From positions 1 through 35,278 of the forward strand of contig NZ_AMXE01000039.1 in NCBI RefSeq assembly GCF_000310205.1: a stretch of 35,278 nt of DNA, given 5' to 3'. The notes under the pieces are model-generated. The model was not told the DNA's origin and did no database searches. It saw only the letters and a program-made list of their open reading frames with translations. Made by a program: the position numbers and the translations under genes. Origin of the DNA: Thauera linaloolentis 47Lol = DSM 12138. GTDB taxonomy: Bacteria > Pseudomonadota > Gammaproteobacteria > Burkholderiales > Rhodocyclaceae. This document shows positions 8,017-19,562 of this stretch, one piece after another (the first letter of the stretch is position 1; each line of letters opens with the position of its first letter).

Positions 8017-9066
8017 ATGCGCATCGAAAACCTTCGCGCCCGCCTGCAGGCGCTGGGCGCAAAACCCTGTCATGAAGACCGCCTGATGCGGGCCTGGCTG
8101 CAAGGCCTGCCGCTCGGCGGCGGGCCGCGTCCGCAGCAGGATTTCCTGCCGCTGGCGGTGCGCCGGGCCCTGCCGGACATCGCCGCCGGCCTCGACGGGC
8201 TGGCGCGTCTGCGCTCGCAGCATCCGGGCGAGGACGGCTCGTCGCGCCTCCTGGTCGAGCTGGCCGACGGCCAGACGGTGGAGAGCGTGCTGCTGCCGCG
8301 CGACGGGCTGTGCGTGTCCACCCAGGTCGGCTGCGCGGTGGGCTGCCTGTTCTGCATGACCGGCAAGGACGGCCTGCTGCGCCAGCTCGGCAGTGCCGAA
8401 ATCGTTGCCCAGGTGGCGCTGGCGCGCAGCCTGCGCCGGGTGCACAAAGTGGTGTTCATGGGCATGGGAGAGCCGGCCCACAACCTCGACAACGTCGTCG
8501 AGGCGATCGAGGCGCTCGGCACCGACGGCGCGATCCCGCACAAGAACCTGGTGTTCTCCACGGTCGGCGACGCCCGCGTGTTCGAACGCCTGCCGCAGCT
8601 TCGGGTGAAGCCCGCGCTGGCGCTGTCGCTGCACACCACCCGCGCCGAACTGCGCGCGCAACTGCTGCCGCGCGCGCCGCGCATGGCGCCGGAAGAACTG
8701 GTCGAGCGCGGCGAAGCCTATGCGCGCGCCACCGGCTATCCCATCCAGTACCAATGGACGCTGATCGAAGGCGTCAATGACGGCGCCGAGGAACTCGAAG
8801 GCATCGTCCGCCTGCTTGCCGGCAAGTACGCGGTGATGAACATGATCCCGTTCAATGCCGTGGAAGGGCTCGCCTACCGGCGGCCGAGCTGGGAAAGGGC
8901 GGCCGAAATCGCGCGCTGGCTGCACCAGCACCGCATCCTGACCAAGCTGCGGCGCTCGGCCGGGCAGGACGTGGATGCCGGCTGCGGGCAACTGCGCGCG
9001 CGCGAGATCAAGCTCGGCTTCGTGGCGCGCCAGCAGCGGATCGTCCGGCGGGAGGCAGAGGCATGA
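8017..9066 (+). CDS. RlmN/Cfr-family radical SAM RNA methyltransferase
   Basis: A 349-residue radical SAM enzyme of the RlmN/Cfr family. The [4Fe-4S] motif is C106-x3-C110-x2-C113 in VGCAVGCLFCMTG. The family's additional cysteines are present: C99 in GLCVSTQVGC and C323 in DAGCGQLR, which carries the methyl group in the known mechanism. KVVFMGMGEPAHNLDNVVEA and LALSLHTTRAELR are further signatures. RlmN methylates C2 of A2503 in 23S rRNA and A37 of some tRNAs. At 349 residues this copy is shorter and more divergent than a typical RlmN, so it may be a paralogue; the true rlmN is probably elsewhere. The stop overlaps the next start as ATGA. Confidence 0.85.
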   Translation: MRIENLRARLQALGAKPCHEDRLMRAWLQGLPLGGGPRPQQDFLPLAVRRALPDIAAGLDGLARLRSQHPGEDGSSRLLVELADGQTVESVLLPRDGLCVSTQVGCAVGCLFCMTGKDGLLRQLGSAEIVAQVALARSLRRVHKVVFMGMGEPAHNLDNVVEAIEALGTDGAIPHKNLVFSTVGDARVFERLPQLRVKPALALSLHTTRAELRAQLLPRAPRMAPEELVERGEAYARATGYPIQYQWTLIEGVNDGAEELEGIVRLLAGKYAVMNMIPFNAVEGLAYRRPSWERAAEIARWLHQHRILTKLRRSAGQDVDAGCGQLRAREIKLGFVARQQRIVRREAEA

Positions 9067-10070
9067 GCACGGCGCCGGGCCGCCCGGGGGCAAGCTCCGC
9101 GGCCGAAGGCGTGCCGGGGAACCGGCTGCGCTGCCGTCTGCCGCTGCCTGCGGGTTTTCGCGCCGCGGACGTGCTCGCCTTCCACCGCCGCGACCCGCAG
9201 CAGATCGCCGAACGCATCCAGGACGCCGGTCCGGAGCCGGGGCTGGACAAGGCTTTCGTCTGGGCCGGACGCGCGGCCTGCGTGACCATCCGCTTCGAGG
9301 CCGCAGCGCTCGGGAACGGCATCACGGAACCAAGCCAGGTGCGGGCGGAGTGCGTCATCGACGGCGCATCCGGCGCGGCGGACGGATACGGTGATGCCGT
9401 GCAAGCCGATTTCGAACGCCTGGCGCGGCACATGCTCGGGCTGGCGCAGCCGGTCGAGGCGTTCGAGCGCGCCCATGCCGCCCACCCGCTACTGGGGCCG
9501 CTGATCCGGCGCAACGCCGGCCTGCGCGTGCCGCAGGCGGCGACGCCCTTCGAGGCCATCAGCTGGGCCATCCTCGGCCAGCAGATCAGCCTGAGCGCCG
9601 CGGTGGCGCTGCGCCGCCGGCTGATCCAGGCCGTCGGCCGCCGCCATTCGTCCGGCTTGCTCTGCTACCCGGATGCCACCAGCCTGCTGCAGGTCGACGC
9701 CGCCGCGCTGCGCGCCGCGGGTTGCTCGCAAGCCAAGGCCGACGCGCTGCTGGGGCTGGCGCGGGCCGTGGCGGACGGGCGGCTTCCGCTCGACGAATGG
9801 CTGCGAACACTGCCGGTGGACGACATCCGCGCCGGCCTGCTCGCCATTCGCGGCATCGGGCCGTGGACGATCAACTACGCTCTGCTGCGCGGTTTCGGCT
9901 CGCTCGACGGCTCGCTGCACGGTGACGTCGCCGTGCGGCGCGGACTGCAGCGGCTGCTCGGCAGGGCAGAGCCGGTCGGCGAGGCCGAAACGCGGCAATG
10001 GCTCGAAGCCTTCGCACCGTGGCGCGCGCTGGTGGCGGCGCATTTGTGGACGGTGAAGGCGGAAGGCTGA
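9063..10070 (+). CDS. AlkA-type DNA-3-methyladenine glycosylase
   Basis: A 335-residue HhH-GPD superfamily DNA glycosylase. The N-terminal ~125 residues match the AlkA_N-like domain. Residues of about 150-300 hold the glycosylase domain: FEAISWAILGQQISLSAA, the helix-hairpin-helix LLAIRGIGPWTINYALLRG, and the catalytic Asp D288 in SLHGDVAVRRGL. The enzyme removes alkylated bases. The ATG overlaps the methyltransferase stop by 4 nt, indicating translational coupling. An N-terminal tail of about 20 residues (APGRPGASSAAEG) is low in complexity. No Ada domain is present. Confidence 0.88.
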   Translation: MSTAPGRPGASSAAEGVPGNRLRCRLPLPAGFRAADVLAFHRRDPQQIAERIQDAGPEPGLDKAFVWAGRAACVTIRFEAAALGNGITEPSQVRAECVIDGASGAADGYGDAVQADFERLARHMLGLAQPVEAFERAHAAHPLLGPLIRRNAGLRVPQAATPFEAISWAILGQQISLSAAVALRRRLIQAVGRRHSSGLLCYPDATSLLQVDAAALRAAGCSQAKADALLGLARAVADGRLPLDEWLRTLPVDDIRAGLLAIRGIGPWTINYALLRGFGSLDGSLHGDVAVRRGLQRLLGRAEPVGEAETRQWLEAFAPWRALVAAHLWTVKAEG

Positions 10071-10364
10071 AGCCGCTTCCGGCGTGGAGCCCGGCAGGGA
10101 GCGCGGCGTAAAGGCGCAGCCGCCGAGCCTACTTTCGACGTCAGCGTGGGCGCTGCCATGCCGCTGCTGCGGACGTGGCAGCGGCGGGGCCGCCACGCCG
10201 ACCAGCCAATAGACGCAAGACGCCCGTTCCGCCCCCGAATAGCCTGAATGTCAAGACCGGAGCCGCCAAGCGCAGCGCCGAGGGCGTGTCCGCCTGTCCC
10301 GCGGATGCCGCTCCGCGACCCCCCACGAGTCGGTGCAAATCCGCGCATTCAGGAGACAGTGAAA
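10071..10364 (+). other. Intergenic region opening the catabolic cluster
   Basis: There is no gene in these 294 nt. A short inverted repeat (CCGCTGC at 10161-10167, GCAGCGG at 10178-10184) lies downstream of the glycosylase and has no T-tract. After it comes the first copy of the repeated promoter motif, and then a leader of about 110 nt with an AGGAGA ribosome site at 10351-10356. Confidence 0.6.
10204..10245 (+). promoter_or_regulatory. Regulon promoter copy 1 (SDR-kinase unit)
   Basis: The motif AGCCAATAGACGCAAGAC lies at 10204-10221. A -10 hexamer TAGCCT lies at 10240-10245, starting 24 nt after the start of CAAG (10216). Predicted transcription starts near 10252, about 110 nt before the SDR ATG. 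Confidence 0.75.
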
Positions 10365-11144
10365 ATGTCATCGATCTTTCCTACGCCGTCGTTCGAGCTC
10401 ACCGGCAAACTGGCCTTGGTGACCGGCGCCAGCCGCGGCATCGGCGAAGCAGTCGCGCACACGCTGGCCGCCAGCGGCGCGCAGGTGCTGGTGGCCAGCC
10501 GCAAGGCGGATGCCTGCGAGCGGGTGGCCGAGGCGATCCGCGAGCAAGGCGGGCTGGCGCGCGCCCTGCCATTCCACACCGGCGACGTGGAGCAGATCCA
10601 GCGCGCCTTCGAAATCGTCGCTGCCGACTACGGCCGGCTCGACATCCTGGTGAACAACGCCGCGACCAACCCGTACTTCGGCCCCATCGTCGACACCGAC
10701 CCGGCCGCGTTCCAGAAGACCATGGACGTGAACGTGCGCGGCTTCTTCTTCTGTTCCTCGCTGGGCGTCAGGCTGATGGCGCGCCACGGTAGCGGCAGCA
10801 TCGTCAATGTCGCCTCGATCAATGCCGTCGCGCCGGGGCCGGGGCAGGGCGTGTATTCGATCACCAAGGGCGCGGTGGTCACGATGACGCGCGCCTTCGC
10901 CGCCGAATGTGCGCCGCTGGGGGTGCGCGTCAACGCGCTGCTGCCCGGCGTGACCGATACCCGCTTCGCCGCGGCGCTGGTGGACGATCCGGCCTTGCTC
11001 GACGCCATGCTGGCGCGGGTGCCGCTCAAGCGTGTGGCACAGCCTTCGGAAATGGCGGGCGCGGTGCTGTATCTGGCCTCCGCCGCGTCGAGCTACACCA
11101 CCGGCGCCTGCCTCACGGTGGATGGCGGCTTCCTGGCCCATTGA
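10365..11144 (+). CDS. Short-chain dehydrogenase/reductase
   Basis: A 259-residue classical SDR. The start at 10365 has AGGAGA nearby and gives a normal N-terminus; an earlier in-frame ATG at 10248 lies at the predicted transcription start. The NAD(P) motif is TGASRGIG (20-27), the structural NNAA is 97-100, catalytic Ser is S151, and Y164-x3-K168 is the active site. The NPYFGPIVD stretch after NNAA resembles DHRS4-type SDRs. It could oxidise a hydroxyacyl-CoA or a terpenoid alcohol, roles given to AtuB/AtuG-type SDRs in acyclic terpene clusters. The substrate cannot be fixed from sequence. It is first in the unit driven by promoter copy 1, 53 nt before the kinase gene. Confidence 0.85.
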   Translation: MSSIFPTPSFELTGKLALVTGASRGIGEAVAHTLAASGAQVLVASRKADACERVAEAIREQGGLARALPFHTGDVEQIQRAFEIVAADYGRLDILVNNAATNPYFGPIVDTDPAAFQKTMDVNVRGFFFCSSLGVRLMARHGSGSIVNVASINAVAPGPGQGVYSITKGAVVTMTRAFAAECAPLGVRVNALLPGVTDTRFAAALVDDPALLDAMLARVPLKRVAQPSEMAGAVLYLASAASSYTTGACLTVDGGFLAH

Positions 11145-11197
11145 GCCATCGGCCCGGCAACCCACCTCCCTGCGAACCATTGACGCGGAGCGCGAAC

Positions 11198-12262
11198 ATG
11201 CGGAACGACTTTGTCGGCACGATGCCGATGCAGCAAAAACAGGCTTTCGAGGTCGAGCGGCTGGCGGCCTATCTGCGCGGGCACATCGCCGGCTTCGACG
11301 GCCCCCTGACGGTGGAGCAGTTCAAGGGCGGCCAATCCAACCCTACCTTCCTGCTCAGTGCCGGTGACGCGCGCTATGTGTTGCGCCGCAAGCCGCCGGG
11401 CAAGCTGTTGCCGTCAGCGCACGCGGTGGACCGTGAATACCGCGTCATCACCGCGCTGCGCGACAGCGCGGTGCCGGTGGCGCGTACCTACTGCCTGTGC
11501 GAGGACGACGGCGTGATTGGCACGCCCTTCTACGTGATGGAATACGTGGCTGGCCGGGTGCTGTGGGAGGGCGACCTGCCCGGCTTCGGCGTGGCCGAGC
11601 GCGGCGCGGTGTATGACGAGATGAACCGCGTCATTGCCGCCCTGCACCGTGTCGACCCGCAGGCGGTGGGGTTGGCCGACTACGGCAAGCCGGGCAACTA
11701 CTTCGAGCGCCAGATCGCGCGCTGGAGCCGCCAGTACCGCGCCTCCGAAACCGAGCGCATCGATGCCATGGAACGGCTGATCGCGTGGCTGCCGGCGCAT
11801 ATTCCGCCGGGCGAGGAAACCGCCATCGTGCACGGCGATTTCCGCCTCGACAATCTCATCTTCGCCGCCGACGCCCCGCGCCTGATCGCGGTGCTGGACT
11901 GGGAGTTGTCCACCCTCGGCCATCCGCTGGCGGATTTCTCCTATCACATGCTGCCGTGGTATCTGCGGCCGGACGAGTTTCGCGGGCTGGTGGGTTTCGA
12001 CCTGCCCGCCCTCGGCATTCCGTCGGCGGAAGACTATCTGGCGCGCTACTGCCAGCGCACCGGCCGCGTCGTCGAGCCCGAGGCCTGGCGCTTCTATCTG
12101 GCCTACAACCTGTTCCGGCTGGCGGCGATCCTGCAGGGCATCATGGCGCGCGCAGTCGATGGCACTGCGTCCAGCCAGCATGCGCAGACCACCGGCGCGC
12201 GCGCCCGCGTCGTCGCCGAAGCCGGCTGGCGCCAGGTCGAGCGCATCGGTCACGCCGGGTAG
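11198..12262 (+). CDS. APH-family phosphotransferase (ACAD10/11 kinase-domain-like)
   Basis: A 354-residue aminoglycoside-phosphotransferase-fold kinase. Visible motifs are GGQSNPTFLL (nucleotide loop), YVLRRKPPGKLLPSAHAVDRE (the Lys and following Glu region), the catalytic loop HGDFRLDN (212-219) and the metal-binding VLDWE (D234). The GKLLPSAHAVDREYRV and ELSTLGHPLAD stretches are typical of the acyl-CoA-linked subgroup fused to acyl-CoA dehydrogenases in mammalian ACAD10 and ACAD11. There the kinase phosphorylates 4-hydroxyacyl-CoA so that the dehydrogenase domain can remove the phosphate. A GCGGAG site precedes the ATG by 7 nt. The likely partner here is the acyl-CoA dehydrogenase at 18021, in the same regulon. 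Confidence 0.82.
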   Translation: MRNDFVGTMPMQQKQAFEVERLAAYLRGHIAGFDGPLTVEQFKGGQSNPTFLLSAGDARYVLRRKPPGKLLPSAHAVDREYRVITALRDSAVPVARTYCLCEDDGVIGTPFYVMEYVAGRVLWEGDLPGFGVAERGAVYDEMNRVIAALHRVDPQAVGLADYGKPGNYFERQIARWSRQYRASETERIDAMERLIAWLPAHIPPGEETAIVHGDFRLDNLIFAADAPRLIAVLDWELSTLGHPLADFSYHMLPWYLRPDEFRGLVGFDLPALGIPSAEDYLARYCQRTGRVVEPEAWRFYLAYNLFRLAAILQGIMARAVDGTASSQHAQTTGARARVVAEAGWRQVERIGHAG

Positions 12263-12350
12263 CGTGCCGCCCGTTGGGGGGCGGACGTAATGGGTTGCTG
12301 TAGCCAGGCGCCGACCCCCCCGATCGACCCACGCCCTCAACGCCCGACAC

Positions 12351-12392
12351 GACCAATTGACGCAAGCCCCCGGCCGCCCGCTTGGCTAAGGT
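12351..12392 (+). promoter_or_regulatory. Regulon promoter copy 2 (acyl-CoA dehydrogenase-FadB-thiolase unit)
   Basis: The motif GACCAATTGACGCAAGCC lies at 12351-12368. TAAGGT at 12387-12392 starts exactly 24 nt after CAAG (12363). Transcription would start near 12399, about 48 nt before the ATG at 12447, which has a GGGAG site. Confidence 0.75.
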
Positions 12393-12446
12393 GTCTGCCA
12401 TCGGCGCCGCCTGCTCTGGCGCGCCACCTTATCTCGGGAGAACGCC

Positions 12447-14336
12447 ATGGCCGGACTGCTGGACCGCCGCGAGCTGGATTTTCTGCTCTACGAATTGCTC
12501 GACACCGCCGCGCTGCCGGGGCGCCCGCGCTACCGCGAGCATTCGCGCGAGGTGTTCGACACGGCCATCGACTTGTTCGCCCGTATCGCCGCCGCGCAGT
12601 TCGCGCCCTACTACCGCAAGGGGGATGTCGAGGAGCCGCACTTCGACGGCGAGCGGGTGCATCTGATTCCGGAAACCCAGGTGGCCTGGGACACGCTGCG
12701 CGCCAGCGGTTTCCTCAAGGCCCACTGCGACGAGGCCGAGGGCGGCCTGCAACTGCCCGAGATCGTGCTGCGCGCCGCCATGGCGCACCTGATGGTGGCC
12801 AACGGGCCGGCCACCGCGTATCCGTTTCTCACGCTGGGGGTGATCAACCTGCTGCGCGCCTTTGGCAGCGAGGCGCAGAAAGCGCGCTACCTCGGGCCGC
12901 TGATGGACGGCGAATGCGCCGGCACGATGGCGCTCACCGAGCCGGATCAGGGCTCCGCGCTCGGCGACATCCGCACCCGTGCCGAGCCGCAGCCGGACGG
13001 CAGCTACCGCCTGTTCGGGCAGAAGATGTTCATCTCCGGCGGCGAGCACGAACTGAGTGCCAACATCGTGCACATGGTGCTGGCCCGCATTGCCGGCGCG
13101 CCGGCCGGTGCACGCGGCATTTCACTGTTCCTGGTGCCGAAATGGCTGCCGGGCGATGGGGACGGTGATATCGATGTCGAGGCGGCCGGCACCCCCGCCG
13201 CGCGTTCCGCCCGCCGCAACGACGTGGCGCTGGCCGGCCTGCTGCACAAGATGGGACAGCGCAATTCGGTCACCACGGTGCTCAACTTCGGCGAGGCCGG
13301 CGGCGCGGTGGGTTATCTGGTCGGTGCGGCCGGGCGGGGGCTGGCGTGCATGTTCCAGATGATGAACGAGGCCCGCATCGGCGTCGGCCTGAATGCCGCC
13401 GCCACCGCGCTGCGCGGCTACCGCTATGCGCTCGACTACGCCCGCAGCCGCAAGCAAGGCCGCCCGGCGTCGCACAAGCAGCCGCTGTCGCCGCAAGTGG
13501 CGCTGACCGCGCATGCCGACGTGCGGCGCATGCTGCTGGCGCAGAAAGCCTATGCCGAAGGCGGCCTGGCGCTGTGCCTGTATGCCAGCGCGCTTTTCGA
13601 GGATGAGCGTACCCACCCCGAGGCGGCGGCGCGGCAGCGCGCCGGCGAACTGCTGGACCTGCTCACCCCCGTGGTCAAGTCCTGGCCGGCCAAATATGGC
13701 TTCGCCGCCAACGACCTGGCCATCCAGGTGCTCGGCGGCGCCGGCTACACCCGCGAGCACCCGGTCGAGCAGTTGCTGCGCGACCAACGCATCAACGCCA
13801 TCCACGAAGGCACGGAGGGCATCCACGGCCTCGACCTGCTCGGCCGCAAGCTGCGCCAGCACGGTGGCGCCGGTTTCGGCCACCTGCGCGCCGAAGTGGC
13901 CGCAACCGTCGCCGCCGCGCGCGCCGAGGCGGTGCTGGCGCCGTTGGCGGTGGCGCTGGAAACCCACTGGCGCCTGCTCGACGACACCTCCACGGCACTG
14001 CTGGCGGCCCAGGCGGCCGATATCGACCGCGCGCTGGCCAATGCCACGGCTTATCTGGATGTCTTCGGCCGCGTGGTGATGGGCTGGCTGTGGCTGCGCC
14101 AGGCATGCATCGCGGTGCGGCGGCTGGCCGACCTGGGAGCGGGGGCCGACGGCGGTGACGGCGCCGGGGCTGAGGATGAACGCGAGGGCGCAAGCGAAGC
14201 CCATTTCTATCGCGGCAAGCTGCAGGCGGCGCGCTGGTATCTGGCCTGGGAACTGCCGGCCATCGTGCCGCTGTGCCGGCTGCTGGGCGACGGCGACACC
14301 GTGGCGTACGAGATGCGCGATGCGTGGTTTGGATGA
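12447..14336 (+). CDS. Acyl-CoA dehydrogenase with C-terminal extension domain
   Basis: A 629-residue flavin enzyme that makes 2-enoyl-CoA from acyl-CoA. It is about 200 residues longer than ordinary acyl-CoA dehydrogenases and belongs to the FadE5/DmdC-like group with an extra C-terminal domain. Visible blocks are MALTEPDQGSALGDIRT and KMFISGGEHELS (flavin/substrate region), FQMMNEARIGVG, and RINAIHEGTEGIHGLDLLGRKL, where E454 is the probable catalytic base. It is the first gene of the unit with FadB and thiolase. A branched or long terpenoid acyl-CoA is plausible given the neighbours; the DmdC substrate (methylmercaptopropionyl-CoA) cannot be excluded on family grounds. Confidence 0.9.
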   Translation: MAGLLDRRELDFLLYELLDTAALPGRPRYREHSREVFDTAIDLFARIAAAQFAPYYRKGDVEEPHFDGERVHLIPETQVAWDTLRASGFLKAHCDEAEGGLQLPEIVLRAAMAHLMVANGPATAYPFLTLGVINLLRAFGSEAQKARYLGPLMDGECAGTMALTEPDQGSALGDIRTRAEPQPDGSYRLFGQKMFISGGEHELSANIVHMVLARIAGAPAGARGISLFLVPKWLPGDGDGDIDVEAAGTPAARSARRNDVALAGLLHKMGQRNSVTTVLNFGEAGGAVGYLVGAAGRGLACMFQMMNEARIGVGLNAAATALRGYRYALDYARSRKQGRPASHKQPLSPQVALTAHADVRRMLLAQKAYAEGGLALCLYASALFEDERTHPEAAARQRAGELLDLLTPVVKSWPAKYGFAANDLAIQVLGGAGYTREHPVEQLLRDQRINAIHEGTEGIHGLDLLGRKLRQHGGAGFGHLRAEVAATVAAARAEAVLAPLAVALETHWRLLDDTSTALLAAQAADIDRALANATAYLDVFGRVVMGWLWLRQACIAVRRLADLGAGADGGDGAGAEDEREGASEAHFYRGKLQAARWYLAWELPAIVPLCRLLGDGDTVAYEMRDAWFG

Positions 14337-14388
14337 CACGGAGGCACCGCGTTCCGCACAGGCAGGCGTGCCGGAACGCGGCGAAACG

Positions 14389-16617
<2,229 letters not shown>

Positions 16618-16649
16618 ACCCCGCCGCCCCGCACTCTGGAGTCTGAACC

Positions 16650-17834
16650 ATGCGTGAAGCAGTCATCGTGTCCACCGCACGAACCCCGATCGGCCGTGCC
16701 TTCCGCGGCGCGCTGAACAACATCAAGTCGCCAACCCTGCTGGGCCACGCCCTGCGCCATGCGGTGGACCGCGCCGGCCTCGACGGTGGCGAGATCGAGG
16801 ACATCGTGCTCGGCAGCGTCCTCAGCGCCGGCACCGCCGGCATGAACCTGGCACGCACCGCCGGCCTCGCCGCCGGCCTGCCAGTCAGCGTGGCCGGCCA
16901 GACCCTCGATCGCCAATGCTCTTCCGGGCTGATGGCGGTGGCCACCGCCGCCAAGCAGATCATGGTGGATGGCATGGACGTGGTGGTGGCCGCCGGCCAC
17001 GAGAACATCTCGGCGGTGCAGAACCGCTACCTGGAATGGGTGGCGGCCGAAACCGACCCGCGCGTCATCGCGCGCGTCGCCCACGCCTACATGCCGATGC
17101 TGCAGACCGCCGAACACGTGGCGGCGAAATACGGCCTCTCGCGCGCGGCGCAGGATGCCTATGCGCTGCAATCGCAGCAGCGCACCGCGCAAGCGCAGCG
17201 CGACGGCCGTTTCGATGCCGAGATCGTGCCCATCGACACCGTGATGGCGGTGACCGACAAGATCACCCAGGCGGTCTCCTATCGTCCGGTGACGCTGGCG
17301 CGCGACGAAGGCAACCGCCCCGACACCACGCCGGACTCGCTGGCCGAACTGAAGCCGGTGCTCGACGGCGGCACCGTCACCGCCGGCAACGCCAGCCAGT
17401 TGTCGGACGGCGCCTCCGCCTGCGTGCTGATGGAGCGCAGCCTGGCCGAGCGCCGTGGGCTGGCGCCGCTGGGCCTGTACCGGGGCATGGCGGTGGCCGG
17501 CTGCGCGCCGGAGGAAATGGGCATCGGCCCGATCTATGCCATCCCCCGGCTGCTGCGCCGGCACGGCCTCACGGTGGACGACATCGGCCTGTGGGAGCTC
17601 AACGAAGCCTTCGCCTGCCAGGCGCTGTATTGCCGCGATTTTCTCGGCATCGACCCCGAGCGCTACAACGTCAATGGGGGTGGCATTTCCATTGGCCATC
17701 CCTACGGCATGACCGGCGCGCGCCAGGTCGGCCACGCGCTCATCGAAGGCAAGCGGCGCGGCGTGCGCTACGTGGTGATCTCGATGTGCGTCGGCGGCGG
17801 CATGGGCGCGGCCGGGCTGTTCGAGGTGGCGTGA
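16650..17834 (+). CDS. Acetyl-CoA acyltransferase (thiolase)
   Basis: A 394-residue degradative thiolase. The nucleophilic Cys is C90 in [13 protein letters not shown], the active-site His is H350 in [19 protein letters not shown], and the second catalytic Cys is C380 in [16 protein letters not shown]. The length is normal for the family. It cleaves 3-oxoacyl-CoA with CoA to release acetyl-CoA. It follows the FadB-like gene by 32 nt and is last in the unit started at promoter copy 2. In an acyclic-terpene pathway it would act after lyase cleavage on the 7-methyl-3-oxo-6-octenoyl-CoA-type intermediate and in later rounds; that assignment is inference. Confidence 0.93.
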   Translation: MREAVIVSTARTPIGRAFRGALNNIKSPTLLGHALRHAVDRAGLDGGEIEDIVLGSVLSAGTAGMNLARTAGLAAGLPVSVAGQTLDRQCSSGLMAVATAAKQIMVDGMDVVVAAGHENISAVQNRYLEWVAAETDPRVIARVAHAYMPMLQTAEHVAAKYGLSRAAQDAYALQSQQRTAQAQRDGRFDAEIVPIDTVMAVTDKITQAVSYRPVTLARDEGNRPDTTPDSLAELKPVLDGGTVTAGNASQLSDGASACVLMERSLAERRGLAPLGLYRGMAVAGCAPEEMGIGPIYAIPRLLRRHGLTVDDIGLWELNEAFACQALYCRDFLGIDPERYNVNGGGISIGHPYGMTGARQVGHALIEGKRRGVRYVVISMCVGGGMGAAGLFEVA

Positions 17835-17862
17835 GCCGCTTCCCGCCAAGGGGCCGGCCGGC

Positions 17863-17904
17863 AGCCACTAGGCGCAAGACCGGCGTCATGGCGGGTTTTA
17901 AGCT
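17863..17904 (+). promoter_or_regulatory. Regulon promoter copy 3 (second acyl-CoA dehydrogenase)
   Basis: The motif AGCCACTAGGCGCAAGAC lies at 17863-17880. TAAGCT at 17899-17904 starts 24 nt after CAAG (17875). The leader to the ATG at 18021 is about 110 nt and includes an AT-rich patch at 17941-17956 that could hold a second promoter. Confidence 0.7.
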
Positions 17905-18020
17905 GGAGCTGGAGCCGGTGCGATCGGCGGCAATGAATGCTTATATAAGATTTTAAGCGGCATTCGTCGATATTCACCTCGTTGTGCCGTTTTCTTTACC
18001 GACAGTCAGACGGAGATGCC

Positions 18021-19238
<1,218 letters not shown>

Positions 19239-19376
19239 CCCCTGCCCACACGGCCCGGCTAGGTCCGGCAGCCCGGAGGCCTGCGGCGGCGGCGCAGACC
19301 ATGCCACCGGCGCCGGGTAAAAAATACGGTGTCGCGCGCCCCCTCGGTGCGTCGCACAGGGGCGCGCGCGCGACGC

Positions 19377-19405
19377 TGGCGCCGTGCCGAATCGGCACGG
19401 CGCCA
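19377..19405. promoter_or_regulatory. Perfect 29-bp palindrome, candidate operator
   Basis: The arms TGGCGCCGTGCCGA and TCGGCACGGCGCCA are exact reverse complements around a single central A. It ends 5 nt before the candidate -35 of the ligase promoter. There is no T-tract, so an operator for a dimeric (for example TetR-type) regulator is a better fit than a terminator. As RNA it would be a hairpin with a minimal loop. Confidence 0.5.
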
Positions 19406-19410
19406 CGGCC

Positions 19411-19438
19411 TTGCCGCCGCTGCGGCAGGCGTTACAGT
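19411..19438 (+). promoter_or_regulatory. Candidate sigma70 promoter of the acyl-CoA ligase gene
   Basis: TTGCCG (19411-19416) and TACAGT (19433-19438) are spaced by 16 nt and lie directly downstream of the 29-bp palindrome. The predicted start near 19445 leaves a leader of about 95-120 nt. Confidence 0.4.
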
Positions 19439-19562
19439 GGCCGTCGCATCCGGCAGCGGGGTGCGGCAAATGGCCGGTGCTTGCAGCCCTGCTGTGTTTC
19501 GATGCCAGACAAAAAACAAGTAATGGAGGACCGGCGCAGTGCCGGCCACCGAGGAGACAGAC

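Larger units (their letters stand above)
19239..19562 (+). other. Intergenic region before the acyl-CoA ligase
   Basis: About 300 nt without a convincing gene. It holds a perfect 29-bp inverted repeat (19377-19405), a candidate sigma70 promoter (19411-19438) and the ribosome sites of the ligase gene. No copy of the regulon motif is present. Confidence 0.6.

Noticed and set aside
11174-11190. CCATTGACGCGGAG, resembling the regulon motif ahead of the kinase gene
   Set aside because: It lacks the CAAG core, and no TANNNT hexamer lies 24 nt downstream, which would already be inside the kinase gene. Judged a coincidence.
12265-12285. GC-rich inverted repeat after the kinase gene (CCGCCC...GGGCGG)
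   Set aside because: A short stem without a T-tract. Too weak to call a terminator in DNA of this composition.
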